Shown here in pieces: positions 55,500 to 64,000 of a stretch of DNA of 64,000 nt. Position 1 is the first letter of the stretch; every line of letters begins with the position of its first letter. Origin of the DNA: Wyeomyia smithii (lineage: Eukaryota; Arthropoda; Insecta; Diptera; Culicidae); NCBI RefSeq assembly GCF_029784165.1, contig NC_073696.1, forward strand, positions 234,547,271 through 234,611,270, given 5' to 3'. The notes below the pieces were generated by a model, which made no database searches, was not told the DNA's origin, and saw only the letters and a list, made by a program, of their open reading frames with translations. The translations under genes and the position numbers were made by a program.

Positions 55500-58490
55500 T
55501 AGCCCTTCAAGCTAGCGTACGATATTGTTTTGGGTTTCTTTGGTCGAAATCTGCGTTCAAAACAAGGCTCTACGTTTTGATAGTACGATAGCTACAAACA
55601 AAATCACAATTTTTCGCATTTCAATAGATGCTTAGCTAGTTTTTCAATGGAATATGGAAATTTGTTAAAAACTGACTGAGTTTTAAGCATATGAAAGCGG
55701 ACAACTTTCGTGACCCTCTCGATGTTTTCGAGTTTCAAATTTGCACCGCTATAATATTGCCGTGAGACGTAATCCTACGTCAAAAAATATTAAACGATAG
55801 GGTCTTCTGGGTTTCCTCCACGATGGTAAAATCCGTTTGTATCAGAAGTTAAGTTTTATGTTATTTCTTGAAAGGTCCAATTATTACTTTCAATGATATG
55901 ATGCCAATAAAATCAAAGTCAACTAAATGGATCAAAAGATAAGAATTTTTTAAAAATTCTGAACAAAAATCGATTTTAAGAACAATCCTACCGCAGAAGG
56001 TGTGAGCACCAAACAAGGATGTACTGGTCTGAATTTTTTCGATGAAGACAAGAATGTAATAACGATTTTGAATATAAGATAAACATAAAGTTATACATAA
56101 AAAATAATTCAAATTGGCGTTATTCGTGTGCAATTCCTCATATGGCGAAATGAACGGTACAGCTGATTCGCACCTCCCTGCGACATCAAAGCGCAGATAA
56201 TCATAATTAACATGTCCACCTCTATTTATATCAAATAATAACCATGTTGATTAAGTAACGGACGGTGATTCTGCGGAAAAGGATTATAAGAAGCAGGAAA
56301 GTTTGCGAGTGATAATTAATAGCGTTGAGAGATAAGGACCGAATCCCAGCTGGAGGGAAATAATGAAGATAGACAACGCTGTTTTTATCGTGCCAAGCGA
56401 GAAGGCATTAGGTGTGAAGTAGAATTAAGTGGAGTATGATTGGATTAACACAATAATGGGTTTAATGAATTTGAATAAGGATTTTTTCTGTGGTTGGTTA
56501 GGTAATGGAATGCAACTTAGTTTGCTATCGTATAATATAAAAGTTTTCTTTGAAAGAGTTTTACATTCAATAGCCACTTCCAAGCTATGATATAAAAGAA
56601 CTGTGGACTCAAATTTCGTTATCTTCGCATGCACTAATCATTTTATCAGTTTATATTCCAATAGTATTGAATTATAAAACTCATTTAGCTCAAACGGCTT
56701 AAACTTTATCGCAATCGCTTTCCAACGGGCGATATCACCAACCAAAATAAATCCGTTCGCAAATTAAAGAGAATACCTGAGATCAGCTTACAACTTTTGT
56801 ATCAGCGACAAAAAATCCCTCCCAGCAGGACCAACGATTCGGAAAATTACACCTTCCATTCCGTCCCTTGTCGGACCGGCAATCTCACCGAAGTTTAATT
56901 AGCTTCCCTGGCTGCGGGTACCAAATTCCGTTCCTTCTTAAAGGCACGAAATTCCACCGGCGAAGCAATTTTACTAAAGTCGTAAACAAATTCAACTGTG
57001 CAATGGTGGAAATCCCCTTTTTGGTGAAATTGGTTTTCTCGAATCGAATCAAGCTTCGCCGGTACAGAATCGGCTTACAACATTAATGGTAGAAAACAAC
57101 ATCGTCGGCGTTTCTGTTCAACTCTTCTCTTTTCTCCAGTTCCTGCTTCCGTTTTTGTCCGCCCGTACTGTTGAATGGTTTTTTTTTGCTACGCAGGTGA
57201 GCAGCGCTCAAGGGATGCATATCCGGCAAAGGCTTACCATTTCCTATACCGGTGGGAGTTTTTTTCACTACCCTTTCCAACCCACGTCTGGTTTTCTGCT
57301 CACATTGCTAGGGTTCGAGCGAAGCTGCTGGTTAGGTTGATTCGAGTGGGCACTCGCTCGCTTGGTTAGCGAGTAATTTAGCGTTTCGGAATGGAAACAA
57401 CGATTTGTTAGTCACTCTCTTGAGGTGAAAAGAGTGCTTCTCGCCTCCGGTATTGTTTGCCCCCTTTCTCTAGGTGATGAACATTCCGGGCAGGGTGAAC
57501 GGAGTGTAATGCGGTGGTGGTCAATGGCGCCAATCCGTGTGTTGGTAACTTACAGACCGAGAAATTCCGCGTTCACGTTAGTCCCGAAGGGAAATAACAA
57601 TAGCTTTAGTAGGATGGTTTGGTTGCGATAGCTGACGATGGATGAAATGGTTAAAAGAGAAGAAACAAAATCGCGATCGTAACACGCGAATGCTGATGAG
57701 CTGCGGTCGTGACGATAGGCATACGATACGATAATTAGCTGTTACAGGTTTCGCCAAACTTAACCTTGAAAAAATAAACGACCTCAAGCACTCGTATGTT
57801 AACAACATTTCTTTCGATTTTCCCTGGCGATGAGGTCGATTACTTCTTTGATATTCCACTACATCGCCGGGTAGAGATTATTGGGAAATCATAAATCACC
57901 CGGCCAAACCAGCTCGAACAACTCTCATAAAGTTTAAAGCACTGCTCGGCCGTAAAAGCAATGTGCTTCAGATTAGATTGGCTGTCGGCCGCCGCGTTAA
58001 GGTGCGACATGACTCCCAACCACCCACTTGACACCTGAAAGTTTGCGTCGCTCAGTCAGCTTCAATGGCCCCGGGATCTGACTGTCGCAGACTGTCGGAG
58101 ACAGCGGTGTCAGACGCTGTTAAGTGACAATCAAACCCGACACTTGGAGCGCAATAAATTCATTTGGTGACACTAAAATCCAACAAATTAGACCTTTTTG
58201 TGAGAGCGGAAAAACGTAATCAGTCAGTCAAATGGAACTTGTTTAAACTGTTTTTGATAGCTCTGACCGTTGAAGGATTTTATTAGAGTTTGTGTTTTGG
58301 GTAGTAATTTTGCCAATTACTTACAACACGATTCATTTGGGGCGGAATCGATAAAACTTTGACAATCATTCAGAGGAACTGGAATAAGCTGCGTTAGTTT
58401 GATACTCGGACCGGAATTGTCCGAAAATTAAATCCCCTAATAAAGAGGTATTATGGTCCAACTGATGAAATTATCTTTTATATGTATAAT
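55500..58490. other. Largely unique sequence, partly GC-richer
   Basis: GACGTAATCCTACGTC at 55766-55781. From about 56660 to 58130 composition is more balanced and several overlapping short ORFs appear on both strands, with no recognisable protein. No transposon ends found; candidate regulatory or unannotated non-coding region of the gene's upstream intron. Confidence 0.35.
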
Positions 58491-58504
58491 GAGAAACCTT
58501 TTCA

Positions 58505-58690
58505 GCTGGTCTCGAGCTACGATACTGGCCTAACAACCCATTCGACATTGGTACGAGTCTCGGCTCGGGAGAGACTTTTAGTGTCAGTAGGATTGTAGCG
58601 CTAACCCCGTAATTGTCATGTATATTAAAGGTTGTGTGTAATAAACTGAAGGTCAAGTTCCGAATATGAACGAAAATGAAATGTACCACC
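58505..58690 (+). mobile_element. tRNA-derived SINE, third family, plus copy
   Basis: GCTGGTCTCGAGCTACGATA (box A-like) and GGTACGAGTCTC (box B-like), then GGGAGAGACTTTTAGTGTCA, GTAGGATTGTAGCGCTA and AAGGTCAAGTTCCGAATATG. The same unit occurs inverted at 62289-62440. Boxes are slightly decayed. Gecko is an Aedes family of this kind, but the identity is unverified. Confidence 0.7.
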
Positions 58691-58699
58691 ACCGCTTTA

Positions 58700-59869
58700 T
58701 TCGAGATAATTCGCAGAATCAGATTTAGTATAGTGTTACTAAAAAATACAACATTTAAAGGCTTTTTAAAAATCTGATAAATTTCAATATCAAAAAAATA
58801 TTGAATGTTTTTTCATCTATTAAATAGGAAGTCTATTTTAGTAATTTCTATGAAAGTGTTCGATTTCAATTCAAGCTTGATTTATTTTCCATCACACTCA
58901 TTTTGTGAAAAAAATTCCAGTAGAAATCCTATTCACCAAATTCATTTTTAGAAAATGTGTTAACACGTTCTCGAAAAGGTCACCGTATTATTCAGTAGCT
59001 TTCAACTTCAAATATGATTTATTGAATAGGATGATTTATTTGCTGCGAACATAGCTTGTACTGTTAATTCCGCAAAGACCCCATACTGCAACACATAACA
59101 AAGTGTTGATTTCTAATTAAACTTTATTCAAAGCGTAATTGTGTGTCGATTGCCAGTATAAGCTTCCGACTGTGCTACATGAAATCTGTTATTGTACGGA
59201 AATGAATATTGAAATTAATACCTCCTGCGCGCTGTGCCGTTTTGTGGACAAAGCAGCGGCTGTTGTTAATTATGAACTTAGCCAACCCGAAAGCAATTGC
59301 TGTGAAAGGACTGTGTGTGGGTGGGTGGTTGTGCGAAACTAGGGAGCAGCTGGTTTTAAGCCAGTGAAAAATTATTTAGTCCGTTGTGAATATTATCAGC
59401 ATTTTCCCTGATTATAAATATTGGTAAACATAGAAAGAAATCGGGATCACTGCTGTGCGAATCATAAACAGATAACAGCGTTTTCATTATGCGTAAAAAT
59501 TTCTACCTGAACACGTTTTCGTTGATTCAAAATCACGTAGTGATTATTCATATCTTCGCGGCGCTTGTTTTCTTTTCTGGTATATTGATACAACATTCCA
59601 TTACAGATGCATTCAAAAATATATTTGCTACATAGGTTCAAGTTATATCAATTTTGAAATTTCTCCTAAACAACTTTTTTAAAGAACATCGCTCGCTCCC
59701 AACAAGTTAAAACGGGTAATACCCTACCACAAAGGATCAAAATCTTACAAAAACTGGCAATACCTAACATTCTTCACAGAACAAAATGGCATCCACCTAT
59801 GAAAACTTCACGTCTCAGTAAAGTAGCCAAACAATAGTAATCTGAAGAAATTTTCGAAATTGTCAAACT
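58700..59869. other. Sequence without recognised gene
   Basis: AT-rich. The 67-residue ORF at 59139-59342 is cysteine-bearing but matches nothing I know. Confidence 0.35.
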
Positions 59870-60180
59870 AAATTGTTATGGTTAATGTATAAGAACTTTC
59901 ACAGCACTTACTCCAATAACAAAAGATTTGTGAAGGGTAGTTGTTCAATACGATGTTACATCAGTAGGAGTACCCAACTAAAAATAATATTTGGGTCCAC
60001 TAAAAACTCAGTTAATGTACCTATTAATCAAAAATTTGTATTGTCACTGCGATAAGGTTTGCATTGGGCAAACCGAAAGAAATCTGGGGATTCCTTTCAA
60101 AAAACATTTTGCAGAGATTCCAGAACGTATATCAAAGGAAGGAAAGAAAGGGAAGTTAATTCGATACAAATTCTGAGCAG
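59870..60180 (+). pseudogene. Penelope-like element, GIY-YIG endonuclease remnant
   Basis: Frame one reads TQLKIIFGSTKNSVNVPINQ; after a shift the next frame reads CHCDKVCIGQTERNLGIPFK and KHFAE. Penelope-like retroelements end with a segment LK.IFG.TKD, then IY.I.C.DC..VYIGQT.R.L..R..EH. The YIGQT core (here CIGQT), the following Arg and the His/Glu spacing match. No reverse transcriptase is recognisable upstream. A short, broken remnant; the call rests on a pattern of about 50 residues. Confidence 0.5.
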
Positions 60181-60755
60181 ATTTCAGTAGCGTTTTGAAA
60201 GAAATTTTCAAGCTGGCTAGTGAAAAAAACGTTGGACTAATCTAGGAATTCAATTAAGGAAAACCAGGAAAAAGTGGTCAGGTTTTGAGCGCTTATATAT
60301 CTGTCACTTCTTTTCAGAATATCGAGGTTTTGGCATCAACCGAGCAGAAATTCTTCTACGGTTAAAATTATGTAACAAAAACAATCTATTTTTTGAGATA
60401 CACTATTGAAAGATTGATAAATACCATCGATTGTCTAAATCATACCGAGTAACCAATCACTATCCCTTCCCAAGCACAGCCGACACTAACGGATACAATC
60501 GATCTGACTTTGCAAACGATTTGTCGTTGTTGTTTTTCTCGAGGTCACTGTTTCCGATGCTTTTTTACTTTCCTTACCATTCACTATTCTTTTAAACTCC
60601 TCCCTTTTTCCAAATAACTGACGAAACCTTGATATATGAGGTACCTTTTGAACATTTCACCTAGTCATTTACATTCCAAAACTCTACCGGTATCATATGC
60701 ACGCCATAAAGTTGAATTTCTCATTCGTGTGTTGACCGGCAAAGCGGACGGTTCT

Positions 60756-60835
60756 TTCTGGAACAGCAGAAAGCGGGTGGTGGCAAATATCAGTCGCTTA
60801 TAAAAGGGCATGCTCTCGAATTAAATTTTTCATTC
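60756..60835 (+). promoter_or_regulatory. Candidate core promoter: TATA box plus initiator
   Basis: TATAAAAG at 60799-60806 is followed, 33 bases from its first T to the A+1, by TCATTC (60830-60835), which fits the insect initiator TCAKTY. Upstream TTCTGGAA at 60756-60763 with AGAA close by resembles part of a heat-shock element. No ORF follows within the next kilobase that I can recognise, so the transcript may be non-coding, spliced, or belong to an old retroelement. Direction is plus, opposite to the RASSF8-like gene. Confidence 0.45.
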
Positions 60836-60839
60836 GTTC

Positions 60840-61411
60840 GTATGTATGGATTACTATTGCACGTGTGTAGGTAGCGTTGTTTATTAAAGATTTAGTATTT
60901 TCTCGTTAATTCATTATCATTTATTTAGGTTTAAGTTTGGTTTATTTGACACGTATTAACATTCATTAAAAATATGAAAACGCCTGAACGAACACGGTTG
61001 TAAATTCGACTTTACAGCAGCGGTTCAAACTTCCTTCAGCCAGCCTTTATATATCGAAGGAAAATTACTGCCGATTAACACTTATTTGCTAGAAACTTCA
61101 TTTAGATCAAAACAGGTTCTTTTTAGTACCATAAATTGTCGATAAAGTTTTCTCAATGTGCATACATTAAATTTTCGTTTTTGTTTCTCGGTGCGCGGTT
61201 TTATTTTTGTTTCTCGCACACACAGAAACAAAACAAACGTTATCCAAAAATTTTCAAGGCAAACCAACCCGTTCAAGAAATCTCATCAACTTACTGCTCA
61301 GTTGGTACGTTAGGACGTCGTCTTGAATGTGTTGAGGAAGAATTATGCATTAAATCTGTGTTGGCTCAGAAAATAATGCTTATCCAAACTGTACACTTTT
61401 CTAGCCCTTTT
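60840..61411. other. Sequence without recognised gene, downstream of the candidate promoter
   Basis: AT-rich. ORFs at 61082-61276 (minus) and 61136-61516 (plus) overlap each other and resemble nothing I know. Confidence 0.35.
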
Positions 61412-62279
61412 GGGGTGAGATTGTGCCAAGCTGTGATGAACGGTACAATGTACGGAATTCATATTTACGACAAAATTATATCAGTGTACACCAAAACACT
61501 TGCATTGTTTACATAGGGTGTGTTGTCTAGCCAAGGTATTATTTGAAATAATGACTAAAAGCTTGTGAACAGTAAGCTAACAACTGTTAGATGGAAATTT
61601 ACACTGACTGATATTACTTATGGAATGTAACAAAATTTTGTACACCGATTCTATATTAACTGATGACTTTTCCAGCGAGGAAGGAGGGTTGTGGATACGT
61701 TTCCAGCGGTTTCGAGATCTCCAGTGGTCAATGACATATAATAATCGAAACGAAAAGTCTTCTCAGGCCTTATGTCCTAACGTTTTCTCTTTCTAAGCTA
61801 CCTGGAGACACCACTATGTGTATAGAGACTGTCTATAAGCCACGTTCTCGTAACTGGTTACACCAGATATCGATTTGATCCAGTCATACATTTTTCTACA
61901 ATTCATATGAAACGTAGTTTCTGGTCAACCCCCTACAGCCCCTTAATAGTCCACGTTGTTTATGGTCGACCCTATATTTACTGTTTTATCATGTTATTCA
62001 TGTGAATTATTCGTAGATACACTACTGTTCATTTTTCAGGTGTTGAAGTCAACTTTTTGATTTTGGCACAATCTCACCCCATAAAAGGGGTGAGATTAGG
62101 CCAAAGTTCATTTAATTTTAGCAAAATTATAGTTTATTGTAACTTAACCATATTCGCGGCAGTCGTTAGCTAAACATTTAAGTGAGCATTGACGTGATTT
62201 GGATCAAACTCATTGCCTAAATGTGTACATTACAAGCTAAGGAACAAAAATGTATCCTTTTTTGGCACAATCTCACCCC
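61412..62279. mobile_element. 868-base element bounded by TTGGCACAATCTCACCCC inverted motif
   Basis: GGGGTGAGATTGTGCCAA at 61412-61429 is the exact complement of TTGGCACAATCTCACCCC at 62262-62279. The same 18-mer also occurs inside at 62063-62080, followed by an inverted variant at 62087-62104, forming a hairpin. No coding capacity is recognised; an ORF starting at 61136 crosses the left end by chance. Target duplication unclear. Confidence 0.65.
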
Positions 62280-62288
62280 GGCAGACGG

Positions 62289-62440
62289 TACACAGACTTC
62301 GCAGCCAACTGTTAAGTGTACAGGACAATTGCGGGGCTAGCGCTACGATCCTGCTGACATTAACAGTCTCTCCCGAGACGAAACTCGAACCTACGACAAC
62401 TGGCTTGTTAGGCCAACATCGTGCCTCGAGACCAGCTGGG
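62289..62440 (-). mobile_element. tRNA-derived SINE, third family, minus copy
   Basis: Reverse complement of the unit at 58505: on the minus strand CAGCTGGTCTCGAGGCACGA, TAGGTTCGAGTTTCGTCTCG, GGGAGAGACTGTTAATGTCA and AGGATCGTAGCGCTAGCCCC. It begins within ten bases of the right end of the 61412-62279 element. Confidence 0.75.
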
Positions 62441-62444
62441 GGGT

Positions 62445-63030
62445 TCAATTCCATAGTCCATCGTTATGCAGTCGTGTCTTGGATACCACCCTCCTGCTTT
62501 TTTTTACTTCTGTGGCTCTATAATGCATTTCATTCAGAAAGCAAATACAGAGTGGCGAAAAAAATTTTAAGATAAAATTCCCCGATATTCCCTGAAATAT
62601 TATATTAATTTCCTTGATATTTTTCAGCATTCCGCACAAAAAAGTGCAACGTAGCTCAACGCAACTCTAAAATCCCAGTGAAAAAAGTATTCAATCGGAT
62701 ATGAAACCTAATCGTAGAGGTCCGGAAATAGATTTCTATGCTGAAAAAATTAGTTTTTGCGCTAAACAATCGTTTAAAAAGGAATCGCGACTCGGTCAAA
62801 AATTTTTCCCTGAATTTTTTTTTGTTTTCCCTGATATCCCCTGATATCCCTGAGCGAAAAATGAATTCCCTGACATTCCTCGATTTTCCAGGGTTTTCCA
62901 GGTTTTCGACATACTGAAATATGAAAAAATAACAGAAGGGTCTGCATACAACCCTTCCATGACCATGACCGCATTGACCGCAAGGTTGACGTAGAACTAC
63001 ATAAGGTTGTTTGTTACATTACTTGCATTG
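62445..63030. other. Sequence without recognised gene
   Basis: Contains TTCCCTGATATCCC-type repeated words (62815-62895) and one TGACGTAGAACTAC motif at 62987. Confidence 0.4.
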
Positions 63031-63035
63031 TTGTA

Positions 63036-63226
63036 CACTGGGGTCGCTTTTTACGCGGTTGATTGTACCGCATTTAAAAGATTAGATTAGATATACTTAT
63101 ACTAAACTTATTTGATACCGTGTACAAATAATCTTACGAATCGAATAAAAATAGTCAGTGTTATTGTGAAAATACTTCGTTTAAAAAAAAGCATAAAAAC
63201 AACCCGCGTGAAAAGCGACCTCAGTG
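63036..63226. mobile_element. 191-base TA-flanked MITE, first of two abutting (Tc1/mariner-like)
   Basis: Ends CACTGGGGTCGCTTTTTACG and CGTGAAAAGCGACCTCAGTG are complementary with few mismatches. TA at 63034-63035 and 63227-63228. No coding capacity. Confidence 0.8.
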
Positions 63227-63228
63227 TA

Positions 63229-63547
63229 CAGTAAGGGCTTTTTACGCGGGTTGTTTCCCTTCATTACTCAAAAACGGTACAAGATATCGACCTCATTTCA
63301 ATCAAGTTTTTCGTTTCAGGCCAAGAGTAATCATATATCAGTTTTTAAAAGTAATCACGGTTACTGGTGTAAATAGTGAAAATTTTGAAAATTGCATTTT
63401 GGCCACTAGATTGACCACTATCATATTTAAACGATGTTTAAAAAAATTTTAGGACGGTTTTCTTCTTTATATTTTCAACTCAAAAAAAATTTTTTATGCG
63501 GTTCCATACAAATGAAACGCATCCCACGCGTAAAAAAGACATTAGTG
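63229..63547. mobile_element. 319-base TA-flanked MITE, second of two abutting
   Basis: Ends CAGTAAGGGCTTTTTACGCG and CGCGTAAAAAAGACATTAGTG; TA at 63227-63228 (shared with the previous element) and 63548-63549. Its ends are related to, but distinct from, those of its neighbour. Confidence 0.75.
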
Positions 63548-63819
63548 TATTTGAGAGTGATCAATCACAATAAATTTAATCCATTATTCTCTCTTCTTGA
63601 AACAATATTCCCGGAAAATAGCCGAAGATGATCACTCCCGAACGCAACAATGCAAGTGTTGCAACGAACAGCTCTATGTGGTTCGTGGTCGTGGCTTTGC
63701 ACACAACTCTTCAGACAGAGTTCACAGGCGGGACCGTTTATCCCATCATTCAGTTAAAAAAATGATTTGAGCCGAAGGTTGACACGGAAAGTCTGCCGCT
63801 ACCCAGCGTTGCAAAGCGT

Positions 63820-64000
63820 GCTAGAAGAGAAAAAATTCTCTTTCTTCCTGCTTGAGCACGAGACATATGCTACGCCTCTCAAGTCTTTCGCACACACGTT
63901 AACGAGATACTCTTCATTCTTCATGCATTCCCCTAAGTAGCAACAAGCGCGCACCGACACACAAAAACTCTTTTGTATTGCTACTCAGCGACTGTAAAAG
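63820..64000 (+). repeat. Dispersed repeat shared with 27640-27990
   Basis: Same orientation and order of blocks as the left copy, with an extra ~35 bases (TTAACGAGATACTCTTCATTC) between CGCACACACG and GCATTCCCC. Runs off the window. Confidence 0.55.

Larger units (their letters stand above)
36647..64000 (-). other. Upstream intron and possible 5' region of the RASSF8-like gene
   Basis: The acceptor at 36647-36648 implies at least one more upstream exon. I searched for the conserved RA-domain opening (LKVWV.G..R.V) and did not see it, so the exon is probably beyond 64000, or is in a short exon that I missed. Plus-strand transposon debris dominates. Confidence 0.6.

Noticed and set aside
36647..64000. 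RA-domain exon of the RASSF8-like gene
   Set aside because: I looked for the conserved LKVWV.G opening on the minus strand and found no match; probably outside the window.
1..64000. CRISPR array, operons or bacterial signals
   Set aside because: Composition, introns, SINEs and LINEs are eukaryotic; no regular repeat-spacer arrays were seen.
1..64000. Integrated viral sequence
   Set aside because: No open frame resembled a viral polymerase, capsid or glycoprotein; the recognisable proteins are from retrotransposons or the host gene.

Overview
This is eukaryotic, AT-rich, intron- and transposon-dominated DNA, most likely from a mosquito (Culicidae, probably Aedes-like). That is inferred from one gene with an insect-style layout (a 73-base intron beside a 32-kb intron), from tRNA-derived SINEs of the kind known from Aedes, from LOA-, Jockey- and RTE-type LINE debris, and from many MITE-like elements. 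No prokaryotic operon, CRISPR array, rRNA or functional tRNA gene is visible. I cannot name the species.

The only host gene I can support is on the minus strand: the 3' half of a RASSF8 homologue (N-terminal Ras-association-domain family). Three coding exons join in phase: 36646-35626, 3510-2946 and 2872-2769. Together they give 562 residues after one shared base: a Ser/Asn/Gly-rich linker, a long coiled coil, and a short C-terminal tail ending NPHGVWV. The RA-domain exon, start codon and promoter were not found and probably lie beyond base 64000. Bases 1-2768 would hold the 3' UTR and downstream flank.

The 32,115-base intron (3511-35625) and the upstream sequence (36647-64000) are full of nested mobile elements. 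From left to right: tandem related ORFs (4750-5555), a LOA-like LINE tail (7985-8990), a TTAA-flanked element (9017-10564), a long inverted-repeat element (11903-15155) carrying two smaller MITEs, a mariner-like MITE (20077-20690), a pogo-like remnant with a psq-type helix-turn-helix (20834-24773), twin hAT-like MITEs (24891-25993), a DUF4780-like ORF (26620-27520), a LINE split by an inserted element that itself holds a foldback and a SINE (29560-32160), a 2-kb element with 200-base inverted ends (32617-34678), foldbacks and motif-array repeats (37985-40851), Jockey RT debris (42205-42880), a 370-base pyrimidine tract (44325-44690), small MITEs (47558-47705, 49156-49320), an RTE insertion with an exact 15-base duplication (52331-53686), SINEs (55287, 58505, 62289), a Penelope-like GIY-YIG remnant (59870-60180), a TATA/Inr core promoter (60799), and two abutting TA-flanked MITEs (63036-63547).

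There is no convincing new multi-gene system. The most distinctive items are the hierarchy of nested insertions, several repeats built from 14-18-base motifs in both orientations, a ~1.3-kb unnamed repeat present three times, a recurrent GACGTA/TACGTC near-palindrome, and the tandem ORF pair.
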